Assembly: GCA_002633005.1 (NCBI GenBank)
Contig: NMRA01000037.1
Coordinates: 919,972 to 983,971, forward strand
Length of the DNA stretch: 64,000 bases
Source: Phoronis australis
Lineage: Eukaryota > Phoronida > Phoronidae
Direction: 5' to 3'
Position numbers and translations under genes: made by a program. Below the pieces are notes generated by a model that saw nothing but the letters and a program-made list of their open reading frames with translations, ran no database searches and was not told the origin of the DNA. Shown in pieces: positions 1 to 13,300 of the stretch (its first letter is position 1; every line of letters starts with the position of its first letter).

Positions 1-92
1 TAGGCTGGAAGCCCTCTCCAATGGTTATAAATCAAATGAGACCAATCATTTATCATCCATTGCAATGCGCATTTCTTTATTTATGTTCACAG

Positions 93-267
93 TGAGGAGT
101 GGAAGTATCGTGTATGATGTTGATCTAAATATGACAGACTGGAAGCCAAAAGAGGCGGAGTTAAGCGCGATGAGTAGAATTGGGGCTCAGCTCTACTATG
201 ACGATCTCCGTTTTGAGCGTCTCGACGTCGATGCCTCTCTGGCTTTACACATGTTTGAGGATAATAG
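93..267 (+). CDS. MRPL39: MRPL39 coding exon (first in window)
   Basis: The acceptor is TTCACAG just before 93 and the donor is AG|GTGAGA after 267. The exon encodes the segment with DVDLNMTDWKPKEAELS and ends on the first two bases of an Arg codon (phase 2). Confidence 0.88.
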
Positions 268-3200
268 GTGAGAGCTAACAGTACTGACATCGCATCACGT
301 TAACCAGTTTCACTTTACTTGTGTTCACACTAGGGTAGTATTCCTTATATTTTCACAGGGCAAATAAGTTTGTCTCGGTTTTGAAAATTTCCTAGTGGAT
401 GAGAGTTATTCTTGGAAGCTCGTCCGTCCAGGAACACAGTTGATTTTTAGGGCTCGTCCATCGAGTAATACACCTGACTGTCAGGGCCCCTCCATCCAAT
501 AAACAGTTTCCAGTCAAGGCCCTTGCTCACCTTAAAGGAAAGGCACTTGTGCCTTCTGACGGGAATTCTTCGATCCAGGGGAAAATCCCCATTCTCCTCC
601 CCGGTAGCCACTAACATCTCCAAACTCAAGAGCCCTTCTGCATCCAATACTCTTGGACTTAAACTGGTTTAAATCGCAAACACCAAAAAACAACCACACC
701 AGTCGACCAGCTGTCAAATTAGAATACCTGCTAACGCAAGTCAATGTGTGTCTTGTGTGGCTGTTTCCACTTTTGAGTTACCTTAAGACTATGCGTTAGC
801 CTAAGAGTGAGACACATTGATCAACACGACGCGTGTATAGGGTTGTCTTCAGTTTAGCCTGTGTCTGATGTCAGCAGCTTGTTCGACGTTAATGCACTGA
901 GGTGACGATTAAAGTGAGGAGTTAGTGGGATGTGCTTCTGATCCCATTTATGAAGGTTTATAAATCACGGAAAGGTCTTGAGTGTGTGCCTTTAATTTAA
1001 ATCTTTCACTTTCTGCAGGTTCAAGGTTAAACAAGTGCCAGAGATAGCCAGCCAGTCTGGTGATGGCAGCGTAACTATATACAGAATGGGAGATCATATC
1101 GACATGAGCCGTGGACCAATGATGTCCAGCACCGCCCTTATTGGCAGGTTCTCTGTATCCTCGGTAAGTATGTAAACTGCGTGTAAAATGGGGATAACAT
1201 TCCTGCGGTCATGTGTATGGATGGAGTTGGGTGTTTACTGTGGCAATTAGGCAAACCTAACATGACTTGATGTTAGGGACTCTTGCTAGGCAGTGCATCA
1301 TTGATTGGTAATTATTCTTCACTTGGCGAGTAACTGCATTTAAACCTGCTGTTGAGTGCTTGTGGGACTTTTAAAAAAGTTAGCTGAAATTGATTAGGGC
1401 AGACACTTCTTTTTTCTTTGAGAAATTAGTTGCAGGGTTCAAAATGAGTTGTGGAACACACCAGGACTAATTAGGTTATTTTTCTTTATCCTTTATCACT
1501 CGGGAGTTTTTGCAAAGATGTGTCTAAACCTGCAGGAAGGAATTTCAAACTGTTTTTATTAGGAGCAATTTAGCCAAATATCATCTTGAGTTTTCAGGCT
1601 GTTAATCTTTCTTACTAGTGTTTATTTAATAATCCTAACATTGCCTATTGATGACGTCATTTATAAAAAAACAGGGACTTTGCTGTCTCCACATACACCC
1701 TCACAGATTAATTTTTGTTGAAATTTAATTGTTTTGATGTACTTATGACATCCAGCCTCTGCAGCTTATGTTCTCACGGTAATTTCGTGCTTTCGTGTGT
1801 AACGGTTAGTGGTATAAAAATCTTTAAAAATAAAACGTGTGTAATTTTTGCTTTGCTTAAAATGAGACAGTTGATGTCCAATGTTGGTTCTACAATGAAC
1901 AAGAGATTCATAATCTGTATGCCATAATCCACTTTTGTAGGTCCACAACATTGAGTCCCCTGATTATGGACAGTTATCACGCGTCCAAGGAGTCGCCATG
2001 CCAACACAGTTTGTGGTAAGGCTTTTGTGAGTGCTTGGCAAGTCATCTTTTTAAAGAGCTTTATTGAGAGACGTGAAACATTTCTCATTGACATTTTCAC
2101 AGTTCTTCTCTGTTTCAGTTCTAAAAATAAAAAACAAAATGCATAGCAAACCTCACAGATACAGACAAAATGCAAATTCGGCAATACCAAATACGAAAAC
2201 ACCATGAAAAATACCTCAATACTGCCGCTCCCTGGCTCTCCTCACTGACGCCAAATATGCACTGCCACAATGTAAGTAAATCGAGTCATCGCACAACACT
2301 TATACTGAAATGAGGGTCAGGTCATATGCAAATTACATTCAGTCCATTCAGTCATGAATATACACGTGACCATGAGCCACCGGGAAAAAACAAACGTGAA
2401 GTATCTTACAGCTTTGGAAGTAGTTGGCGTAACCCTTTGTGTTAAGATTAGTTTGTTGACCAGAAACATGTGGCCTGGATATGTTGATAGTATCGTGCAC
2501 AGCCTGAAACTGACGACATTTGATTCCGAACCATTCCTTCACAATCGCCGTTATGTTTTGTGTTTGTGGAAATTAATGGTTTTATTGCGCGTCCAGAATG
2601 GCAAAGTGTGCGAGCAATGCATCTTCCACTCACCTTGCATTGATGTACGTGCCTCCCACAATGCATCATTCTGGGAGTGAAAACGTCAGAGCTGTTTCCG
2701 CTCACGAATTTCTGAAATGACTGGGCTCAGATGTTTTTTCATGGCGAGTACTTTCATGACGAGTACTTTCATGGCGAGTACTTTCATGGCGAGTACTTTC
2801 ATGACGAGTTCTTTCATGACGAGTTCTTTCATGCGTGACTTTCCTATAGTCACAGAATTGCTAATTAGGTCAAGCTAAAAACTCAAACTTCGTACTCAAA
2901 TGAAGTTCGCAACAGGGCACCTTCCTGTCAAAGCAATCAATCAACTCTGTTTGGTCTGTGGTCTTGTCGTAGTTGGGAACGCTCACTTGGCATATGTTTA
3001 GAAAGTAAAACATGAACCAAAGATGACACTGCAAGAGGCTTTAATATCTTTAAGAGGTGTGTTTTTAGAATCTGTTGGTTTTGCTTGTAGATGCATCAGT
3101 GGACTTTCAACTTTTTAACGGAAAGAGCGAGGACTCTGGTATGTATAAATGGATATTTGTGGAAAAGATATTCAGTTGTCAACTCGTATCATCAGTTTTT

Positions 3201-3685
3201 AATTGACATTGTTATTGTTGGTATTATGTGACACCCCAAAATAATTGAATATTCAGAACCAGATTCCATTTCCGGTCGTGCCCGAGGTTTGATCTTTTTA
3301 CTCAAGATGAAACTCGAAATTATTTTTTATATTTTCTGTTCTACTTCGATACAAACTCAGGGTATGTTTCTGTGATTCTGTTCTGCAGTATGACTTACAT
3401 GGATGAATGTCTAGTTCTCAGGGATGGCATTTATGCAAACTGTCCATTCACTCTCCATTTTCCACACAATATGAGAACACACTTGAGCTATAAGAACCAT
3501 TTCATGTCTCCTTCAATGAAGAGTGTCTATTTTCTTGCCTCGCTTTGACATTTTTTATGCGGTTACGTTTCCATGGAATCTTCTGTGTTTTACCAACTTT
3601 GTACTCTTTATTGCAGAACAGAGCACCACCCCCAAGCTTACATCAGTATGATCCTAAGGCGCAGAACCAACACCAGAGGTCATGA
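93..3685 (+). CDS. MRPL39: Mitochondrial ribosomal protein L39 (mL39), 3' part, 5 coding exons
   Basis: Large-subunit protein of the mitochondrial ribosome, related to the TGS and second-additional-domain part of threonyl-tRNA synthetase but with no catalytic role. Five spliced exons (93-267, 1019-1163, 1941-2015, 3091-3138, 3617-3685) join in one frame with good GT-AG sites and give about 170 C-terminal residues. Matches to the family remembered from vertebrate mL39 are the DWKP motif early on, the YYDDLRFERLDVD segment (family: YKDLPFETLEVE), a segment like VTIYRMGDHIDMSRGP, the RVQGVAMP segment (family: RFQGVSLP) and the terminal NFLTERART helix (family: DKLLERSRK). The N-terminal exons, with the presequence and TGS domain, lie upstream of the window. 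The tail after the last helix is short, polar and Gln/Asn-rich. Identification is by motif recall and was not checked against a database. Confidence 0.9.
1019..1163 (+). CDS. MRPL39: MRPL39 coding exon
   Basis: The acceptor is TTTCTGCAG before 1019 and the donor is TCG|GTAAGT. It completes the split Arg codon and encodes the FKVKQVPEIA and GDHIDMSRGP segments that align with the family. Confidence 0.9.
1941..2015 (+). CDS. MRPL39: MRPL39 coding exon
   Basis: The acceptor is CTTTTGTAG and the donor is GTG|GTAAGG. The 75 bases (25 codons, phase 0) encode the RVQGVAMPTQF motif that matches the conserved RFQGVSLPVHL of vertebrate mL39. Confidence 0.88.
2735..2835. repeat. 15-bp minisatellite in an MRPL39 intron
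   Basis: About six to seven copies of a unit like CATGGCGAGTACTTT, alternating with CATGACGAGTACTTT and CATGACGAGTTCTTT. It lies in the intron between 2015 and 3091. Confidence 0.85.
3091..3138 (+). CDS. MRPL39: MRPL39 48-nt coding exon
   Basis: A 16-codon exon between TTGCTTGTAG and CTG|GTATGT. It encodes MHQWTFNFLTERARTL, which lines up with the C-terminal helix of the family (AHFTIWDKLLERSRKM). It was found by following the protein alignment and splice phases. Confidence 0.82.
3617..3685 (+). CDS. MRPL39: MRPL39 last coding exon and stop
   Basis: The acceptor TTATTGCAG is followed by 22 codons (NRAPPPSLHQYDPKAQ and onward) and a TGA at 3683-3685. The tail is low in conservation, as expected for the extreme C-terminus. 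Another short terminal exon cannot be excluded. Confidence 0.75.
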   Translation, partial: NRAPPPSLHQYDPKAQNQHQRS

Positions 3686-5342
3686 CAGTCTGAGTATTAT
3701 CGGGAGTTGTTCATCTTGACTGGACAGTCTGTACACGGGCCACATTAAGTTCGACTTCTGGGCATACATTATCGTACATCATCGCCATTTCACATTTTGC
3801 TAGTGTACACTAGTGACATCGGGCAGTTGGCTACGAAATACTAGCAAGATCTTGTGATACATTTGCATGACCGCTCGTAAGTTTTACAAGCCCCATTGAA
3901 TGCAAACCTTGTCCACCTGTGTGCAGGGACTAGGCAGAATCCCTGTAGTGGTGCAAGACATAATTTACAGTGAAAAATATGACTAGTCTTTACCATGTCG
4001 CGTTCCTGAATTTGTCTACATATTTATTACGCAGCATGCAAATACATTAAATTATCAAGTTCCATTTTTTGTAATTTCATAGTTTATCTTCTGTATTCTT
4101 GCTGGCCAAATATAGAGCATAATGGAGACATCATTAAATTGGCAATAATGGATTTTATTATTCAACTTAAACAATTGTTTGGTACACCTATATGTATTGT
4201 CACATTTCACAATAGGGACTCGTCTGGGATTCGAAAAGTGGGGTTCAAATTTGTGATATTGATTCCGTACGAGGTCACCCTGCTGTCACAGGACAGAGAG
4301 GTATTCCCTTGAAAAATGTGGCTGCAAACATTTTGCCTATCGTTACTGTGACATTTACGGCAAAAATAGATAGTAGTAGTTATGGTCTCAATTTATGTCC
4401 CAAAATTTATCTGCCAAGACAACGAATTATAGGTTTCAGTAAAATTTGATAATACGAAATGTTAAAATTCTTTGTTCAGTTCTCGTCAAGGTTGTGTTTA
4501 ACCAGGCTGTCTTTTTTCTATCTTGATAATGATAATTAAATCCAAGGTTGAATGCATGACCTCACGATTTGCAAAATCAGTAATCTTAAGGTATTTTTTC
4601 TGCTTTTGACATTTTTCTGCCTAAATTGTTAAACCTCTTACAAGCAGACGTCTGATGCCACTGCTTGAGTAGAAATCAAATTAAGCAAACCCTCCCTTGT
4701 AAAGGATCATTTACGAAGAATGTATAATTTATGCATTCTTAACGCTCGCTTTATTCTTAACTGCGATATCGTGTTCCAATGAAGCCCATCAAAACTAAGC
4801 TTTAATTTCGTCATCACAATTTTATCCGCTTTAACATTCAGTTGCAATAGATGAAAAGCGGGTTTCAAAACTTGGCAGGAAAAGTGGGTCAAATTGCCAT
4901 TTTGTTGCATAGCCTCACAGGGGGTCTATAGCCCTGAGCATGTCCTAGAAAATAACCAGATTTGCATAGCTCAGCTGTATTCAGGGTGTGAAGCACCAAG
5001 TTGGCACAATGCCAAGATAAGTGGGACAAATGTCCCTTTCATTGTTCGAACTTCAGCAAGGGCCAGTTAGTCTGAATATTTAGTGTCCCGGGTGACAAGT
5101 TATTGGCCAGTCGGCACAGCGCCAGTGTGTATTTCGAACGCTGTCTACCTTGCTAATGATCTTGCAAAAAGGTATACGAAGACATACGCAAAAATGGTGA
5201 TCTTGTAGAACCACTTGTGGTGCCTCAAGGCTAATTCCCTAGCACATGCATTGAAAACCAGTTTCATTGGTGTCGCTCATCATTTTTGTCCGTACAAACA
5301 CACAATTCTTTTGCAATATCACGAGAAAGTTTTTACAATCAC
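3686..5342. other. Probable MRPL39 3' UTR and convergent intergenic space
   Basis: No ORF with family similarity is seen. ATTAAA at 4046-4051 is a possible polyadenylation signal for the plus-strand gene. The stretch at about 4860-4960 (AAATTGCCATTTTGTTGCAT and flanks) resembles the sequence at 17215-17300, so it is a dispersed repeat. Confidence 0.4.
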
Positions 5343-6095
5343 TTTATTCACCAATTGCCTAAAGTACATCTATTAAAAGTCTAATTCCTGTAAAAGAGAT
5401 AAATGTCACATTTCATAATATCTATTCAGTTGCTTTTCTACATAAAACCAAACAGCAAATGTCACCAACTTTAAGAATAACATAGTAGAGACTTGAACTA
5501 ACAAAAAACTTTAAGTTTTAAGTTGTAAATATGGTGGCAAACAATTTCACTTCAATGAAAACATGATTTTGAATGTCCAACTCTACTTGTCACGGAAGCT
5601 GCCATAAACCTGCATTAAGTCAAAAAATTAGATTTTTGATTTAGACTTCTCACTGTGGTGGGGACTTGACAGTTTGTTATTGCAGAAGATGTGGCTCTAT
5701 ATGTCTGCTGAACCTACTTGGTCATTGTTTGAACAGAGCAGGACATCATACAATGAACTCTACTCTTCCATGACCCAGATATCACTTCTAATCACAGTAA
5801 GGAACAGGCAGAGCCCAATTTTGGAAATACAAGTTTTTAAAATCAAAATTATGTAATTTTTAGAGAAGGCAGGTTCACAACTGCTTCAAGTGAAGTCTTT
5901 TTAAAACGAGACAACATTGAAAAAATCACAGAACCTTCAGTTCTCCAAGTTCCCCCTAGTGTAGTAAAAGTGAATCAAATTGTCATAATTACCCGTACTA
6001 CAAAGATACATGGATACAAGGCACACATAAAATGGTTAGAATTACCACGTCCTACTTACACTATGGTGATGTCTGACACCAGTCGAAAGATATAT

Positions 6096-6101
6096 TTTAT
6101 T
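6096..6101 (-). promoter_or_regulatory. Possible polyadenylation signal of tetraspanin A
   Basis: AATAAA on the minus strand about 1.2 kb after the stop. Another lies at 5343-5348. AT-rich DNA makes chance hits common, so neither is secure. The span 5349-7282 otherwise holds only presumed 3' UTR or intergenic DNA. Confidence 0.25.
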
Positions 6102-7282
6102 AAACATGAAGAAAGCTTTACACAGCAAAGACTTGATATAATACAAAAAATAGAAATTCTTGTAAAACTAATTATCATAGTTACATTTCTCAAGAATCAC
6201 GCAAGAGCAACATGTCACAGGCATTAAGTAATTTCTTGATTGGAGGAAAAATTACTCTGGTGATTTCCAGTTAAAACAGAACCACAGTGATTTTTATAGA
6301 ACACATATATACACACAACAGCAACAGGGTTGAAGCAGACAGAAAATAAACTTATATCTAGCCGGGGCACGATTACATTAAACGTTTCTATCTTCACAAA
6401 TAATTCCATCGCAGACAATGCACACTAGCCATAACTGAATTATACTGATCAGGAGACAAAATTCTCAAATGACCGCCATGGCAAAAAAGGAAGGTTAGTA
6501 TTGCAAACGAATCACCTATTTCAACCTAGTATTTGGTACAACAGTATCTCCTGTGGTTTCTAGTAAGACTCAAAACTGATACCGGGTACCAATCACTCAT
6601 ATGGCAGTGATTTGAAGGAACTTGAGAGCACGATACAAACTTCAGTGTCGACAAAGACATCACAGGAAGCTAAAAATCATTGCACTCAGTGAACTGAAGA
6701 TGCAAATCTCCAGGTGCAACTATGGCATCGATTGATGTTTGTGAAAAAAAGAGTCAAGCGCATTGCTACCATATTTGGAAATGCAAGCTAATTGAAAATT
6801 AAATATAATCTCGAGGCAAATTTTAAATAATTAAAGACAAATTTTTAAAGTTGAAAGTATTGATGGGAAGCCTGACCCACAGTTTCAGTCAGATGTTTGT
6901 ACAATGGTGTCTAATCCGACATTTGACAAGTCAGTTTTCATGCACCACTTGTAAAACTTTTCGTCTCCTGACCAACATGTAAAAAATTCTTGCTGTGCTC
7001 TAGATATTAAACGAGATACATTTCCATAAAATCACGCCCACACTTACACAACAAATGAATTGTGGCAACCAACAGAGAGTTGAGTTACCATTTACCTTAG
7101 TTATTGCTGCTTGAAACTAATACCTTACTAAGATAGGAAGCTAAAACACACTACTTTAGTTTTTGAGTAGTCCACTAAATAAGTGGTAGATTGAAAATAT
7201 GGTAGACAAAGGTATATGTATCTGTTATGTGTTTTCCTTGGTAGGGTCGCTATAAGAGCTGCGTCGCAAAAGTGCTGTGAAT

Positions 7283-7339
7283 TTAGTCCTCCTCGCCCAC
7301 ATTCCTGCACAGGCAGCAAGCAAAGATGAATCCAAATAA
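7283..7339 (-). CDS. Tetraspanin A exon 7 (TM4 end, tail, stop)
   Basis: Acceptor TTGTTGCAG, 18 codons LFGFIFACCLCRNVGEED, TAA at 7285-7283. The membrane-proximal Cys cluster fits palmitoylation. Confidence 0.88.
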   Translation of the reverse strand, partial: LFGFIFACCLCRNVGEED

Positions 7340-10300
7340 CTGCAACAAGAGATAAAAGATTAATAATTTATCTTCTTCGTCTGTTTAAGGTTCAAGTGCA
7401 TGCTTTGAATAGCTTGAGCGGCAGTTCACAGCTGTTTGGATAATAATGTTGAATTCTTAACCAAAGAGCTTTGAGGCTTGGCGCACCAATTGTTTCTATG
7501 TTCTTATTGGTAATGGAAACTAAATCCTGCTTCACAGTAAGGAATATTATGAGACAAATTCTGACAAAGTATAAGGTTCAATTCGAATTTTATTTCTTAA
7601 CCCGCTAAACACGATGATATGCAGCTTTAAAAACAAACATACAAAATGACGTCATAAAAAGTGCAAATGAAAAATTAATGGACATTACATTAATCTAACA
7701 CAATAAGTGATGAGGGTTGAAAACTAATCGTAAAAAAATTTCAAAAGATGATGAGATAGGGAGACTGACGAATCTGGTAGGGATTGTTTTTCCACGAGAC
7801 AAAGGAGAATACAGAAACGACGCCATCACATGGTGAAGCAGTGGAACAGTTAAATGTATGAAATCACTTCTGGAACGAAGCTGTCCTGATGGTCAAACTG
7901 AATCAATAACAGATGGTTAGATCACAAACACATTAGAATGCAAGTGTTCAACACATTTTGAAATAGACGCTGTGCTTAAAGGGGGAAACTAGTCAGCATA
8001 GTGGCTTAGAACGTTGCAAATCACGGGTGTCATTCACACACAATAGTCATTCTGACATTGACGAACAAGGTCAGTGAAAGCAGTTCTTTGTGAACCCAGC
8101 TCTTGTCATACAACTGTTCCAGTTGTCATTTGTAAGTAAACACAGCTTAACAAAGGATTTATTTTTCAGGCCCAGATGGAAATTCGTTTATTATCCCCTG
8201 TGGGTTTTAAAAAGCCAAGCCCCGGGTAATTCTATTGATTTTACGTGCATTGGAGACGAGTTTTGCACCAACATTTTGAACAAGTTGAAGAAAAGCACCA
8301 GCCGTGCACCAACTTGGAGGACCAGATCAAAGAGAATTACTAACAACAATTAATCTCAACAAAACCAAGGAGAAGATCGAGATTCGGTTTAAAGTAGTGA
8401 TAATGCAGGTCTGGTTCTCTAAATTTGCCCAAGCTAGAAACATTTGGGCTTACACAAGGACGAACTTTGAGGATCTATTATCAAAATGATTATTATGAAG
8501 TGTGTGGATATTTTTGACAGATTTCCTGGGAAACATTGTCTGGGCACCATCAGAAAACGGTGTGGTAGAGAACTTATGTACCCCCGTAATGTATGATTAC
8601 GTGGGCTTGAAAGTACCCAAACATACACACCACAATCAGAAACTTATGAAAGTAGACGGCTAAGAAAGGAATATAGACTTGGTAAAGTTGAACTACAGTC
8701 ACATTACATAAACCCCCCTTTCTTGAAATGTCTTTGCAAATGATCTCTGTAACTAAATCAACTTTTAAACATCACAACAGACACCAACACATACCTCAAG
8801 ACATGCAATACCAACACCGACGCCAATGACGATAGGCAGGTTGCTACCGACCCACTCTTTTACAGAATCGATGCATTTCTGAAAGGAGAACAGAAGACTG
8901 ACTCAAGGATATGTAGAACCTTAAAAAAGCCCAACTGTGGCTAACTCTGGAACACAGAATCTCAGAAATGACTATAAGATTCATATGAAACTTTCGTATT
9001 GCGTGCCTTTAAGACCATGGGCCTATGCCCAAAAGAATGCCTTTTTTGGTCTTTTTTATTCAAGTGGTTTGCAAATTTCATATACATAACCCCAGAAAAT
9101 TTCCTTGGCATATTTTCAAGAAATTTGGTAGACAGTTTTGCATTACCGTATTGCCACGCCTTTAGGTCCATGGGTGCATATGCAAAAAAATGCCATTTTT
9201 TGCAGCTTTTTTACCCAAGTCGTTTGCATAATGGCATGTTTGATTAAGTTTACATATAGGCGCCCTAACATACAGACGCCCATGGGTCAAATGGCCAGGC
9301 AATACGGTATGCTATATGCCACTAGGAATGATTTTTAAAAGGTTTCTCTTTTGTACAACAGTCTAACAATAATAGGATTTTTGTGAAAAAAATCAAAGGC
9401 TGCCTAAAATGAAACCAAAGTGATAATTTTCAATGTGAAAAGTCAAAAATCACCTACAGGCTTCCTACTTTCAAAACATATATATTTTACGGAGTTAAAA
9501 TCATACAGGCTTTCTAATTTCAGAAAATACGTACTTTCATGGAAGACTAAATCTCCAAATTTCACTGACATAAGGCTAAATACAGACGTGCTGATCAGAT
9601 CCTGCGTAATCTTAATAATCAACAAAAAATAACTCGTGAATTTTTCAGACTGTATGCAACATACTTGGCACGTAATAAACAACAATGTCTTAAGGATATG
9701 TCCAACCTTATTCACAAAAATTGGCCATTTTTACAATATTTCACTTGTGTCTAGCAAAATACCTTATCTTCCTTCTCGGGGGAACTTCAAATACAAAATA
9801 TATACCGTGTAGCGAGAGAAAAAAGATTTAGCAGAGCCACCTTGGAACCGCACAACCGCGTGGATATTTGTTTACTACTTATCCAAGGTCAAAGGGCTTT
9901 CAATTAAATCGAATCTCCCGCCAGATACCGAACAGCTTCGTATACCCTCACTCCTTTCATTCACAAAGTCGCCATAACATTGAGCCAACGAGGTGTACTT
10001 ATGATAGAATGGTGGCGGGGAAAACAAAGACAAAACGTAGTTTTGATCCCACAGGAGTTGTGCGTCTACATGCATACGACCGTTGGCGTTGAAAACGAAT
10101 GCTACGAGTCGCCTCAGGCCTCTGTGGTCATGAACACAGAAAGTTGTGAAAAGAGATAAATCATCGCCTTAATTCCTTAATTTAATCAATAAGTTGACAT
10201 TTCGATGTTTCGACCTCATGCTAACGACATACTTTAACCACCGATTCGATTTTTGTAATCCATTTCTTACTTAGTTTCGTATCAGTCTCCCAGCATGTGA

Positions 10301-13300
10301 CGTGTACAGGCTATGAACTGTGACCTACTTAGAAAGTAGGGCATAAACAGTAAAAGTTGGCTGGGAACAATACGTCTGTTTGAGCTTTTAATGATAATTT
10401 AAGTTAGTTACGCACTGCAAAATCAGTTGACATTGCGAGTGAATGTTGAAATGACTAACATAGTTAAGGATTGTATAGGTTATTATGTGAACAGAGAACA
10501 AGTTTTCACCGAATAATTAACTGAAGACTTTGAGATTTTCACTTGTCCCAGTTTAATCGGCTTTTTCTCAGCTTCGGCAAATCGACTTTATTTGAACTTA
10601 GGAACAATAGGTCTCGAAAACAGCTAGATGGATTTTGCTGAAACTTTCCAAACTTAATATTTAGTCACCAGTCTCAAAAATGCTGTTAAGATTTTTGATA
10701 TAAAGGCCTAGTTTTTATGGAATGTGACAAAGACGATTACGACTTTTACAAAAATACCTTACGTTTTGTGAGTTGATCAGTCATAGAAACCAAACGAACA
10801 GACTAATTGAAAATTCCTAACAGCGTTTTTTAGTTAACTGGTGAAGTTTTCATTTAAAAAAGGTTTCATTAACATCGACCGAGGGTTTATTTTGCTATGA
10901 ATGTACCTTTCTTAAAAATGAAATTTTGACTTAAAGGTTTTTACGTAAAAATGATAATGGCACATAAATACAAAAAGAACTATGTTTATATTTCCTGGTC
11001 TTTGTTCTTTCAGAAAATGTACACTTTTACTAATTGACAAAGCTTAGTTTTTTTGATATACAAGTTAGAAAGGAGGACACCAAATAAGGTTGGAGATAAC
11101 CTTAAATTGAACAGAACACTTTACAGCACAGTGACTTTCATTTTGTCTCTAGCAATCAGCAACCATATTTTTCACTTCATACATAAATTTCGAAGTAATT
11201 TTACTGCCTGCAAATATCAGTTAATGTACTTTGAAAAACAAAAACAGTGCACATGTACAAACTCAGACACAGTAACTCACCTTCTTGTTATAATAATCAT
11301 CCACTCCTGCCAGACACTTTACTGTATCCTTGAATGCAGGTTTAGAATAGTCGATGGTGCTGGGATCTTTAACGGCACAGCACGATAACGGATAGGGTTG
11401 CTTGGTCTTATTAGAGAACTTGCTATTTAAGTAGTCATCAGGTCCGTTACCGCCACAGCATTGAAACTGTGAACAATAAGTACAAGGATTAGCAACAGAA
11501 TATGACAAAATCAACACCAGCAACAATTCAAGGGGATTTTAACCACTGCAATACTTACATAATGAGCGGAGCTAGTGTCGTTTTTCAAATGCATCGATGG
11601 AAAGTTGTCGGTTCGTAAACAAATTTTTTTGTGATTCTTGAACTCGCAACGGCAAAAATTGCCTAATTCTTAAGTTTGGTAAATCTCCAATCTTAAGCAT
11701 AATAAATGGTGTTTCACTGTCCAAAACTGTAAGTTGACTGTAGTAGTGCTGGTAGTAGTAGGATGCACTTGTACACTCTGAATGGTAACAACTCACAGAC
11801 TTCGAAAGGTAATAACTGGATACGCGTTGAGCCACAGTACCTTGTACTTAAGACAACTTGCAAAATTTGTCAAGTCATCATACCAGCGTAAATGGTGATA
11901 CTTCTCAATCTAAAGAGACAAGCCTTAAGTCGGGAGGGTGGGGAGGGGGGGGGGTACGTACAGCACTAACTTAATATCTTGTATGTATTGGTTATTATGC
12001 ACTTGTCACAAGAAAAATGACAATATATTACATAAAATGCATAACACTAATTAAAACTTCAGGGCCTGACTCATTCATTTCGCAGCCAAATGCTTCAAGT
12101 CACTGAGAATGTTACCCGAAGCCTCTACAGAAGAAATGGGAATAAAAATAGCGCTGCAATACATTAAAAACGATATCAAATCACATTTTTTTCACCACAA
12201 ATTTGTCAGTTTTCGACGAGAAGACATTTTGTAAGTTCTTTGAAAACTACAGTCTACAATCTTATGTAGTTTCTGGGAACTGGTGTGTACGCCAGTTAGC
12301 GAGAAGGCTAGTGTTGAAATGGTGCAAATTTTAACATTAAGAAAGAATAGTGATGAGCCAAGAACTTGCTTGACTCATCACCGTGAAGCGTTTTGATTTC
12401 GTCTATACCCATAACGAGTCCGAAAAATACGATGAAATTAGTAACATCTCCGGCAAATTGTGACGCTTACAACGATTGGCACCAAGGCAATGCACCACTT
12501 CCAACGATCGACGTACAAACTCTGAACAATATGGGCATATGAACGTTCGGACATGAATTTCACATAATCAGTTGAGACTGATGGTAAAATGAGGAAAAAA
12601 AGAGCACATTTTATAACCTATCTTTATGAATTTAGTAAGTCCAGTCGAGTTTAAACTTGGTGTTGCGAAGAACGTTGGGTCAGATACCACACTCAACTTT
12701 CTGGCTGGATATACAACAGACAGCATGAGAGAGGAGCACATAATCACACACCTTCAGCTGAACCCAGTCATAGCCCACTTGAATGATGGAGCCATTGAAG
12801 TAGTTCTCTTGAGCGTTATCATAAAGGATCTTCCCCATAGCCGTTTCAACCTGTAAAATATCATACTACCAGTACAGTGTGGGCAAATAACAACGTATGT
12901 TTTGCTGTCAATGTTTGTTCATAATCACCATCACTAATTATCACTACTTATACTGTATGACGCCACAAATAGGACATAACAGTGCTGAACATGGAGCAGT
13001 GAGAACAAGACTGCAATGAGAAAAAAACATGGATAAGGTGTCCGCCCGTATCATTTTAAAAGTCTAAATTTCTGAAGTCAGTACAGTAGAAACTGTTTGT
13101 TTGTTCTCTTCGCGATGAGTAGGATAATATAGTAAGTAAGGCAGTAGTCAGATATAACGTGCCCGCATTTCGATAACCAGTAGCTACTCCCTAATCAGTG
13201 GAGAAAACTTGTTCTCAAAATGGGCGCTACATGTTATGTCTGACTATCGTAAATAGGATAACTGCCACTTATACATTACTTTTAGTTATTGAAATAAGGA

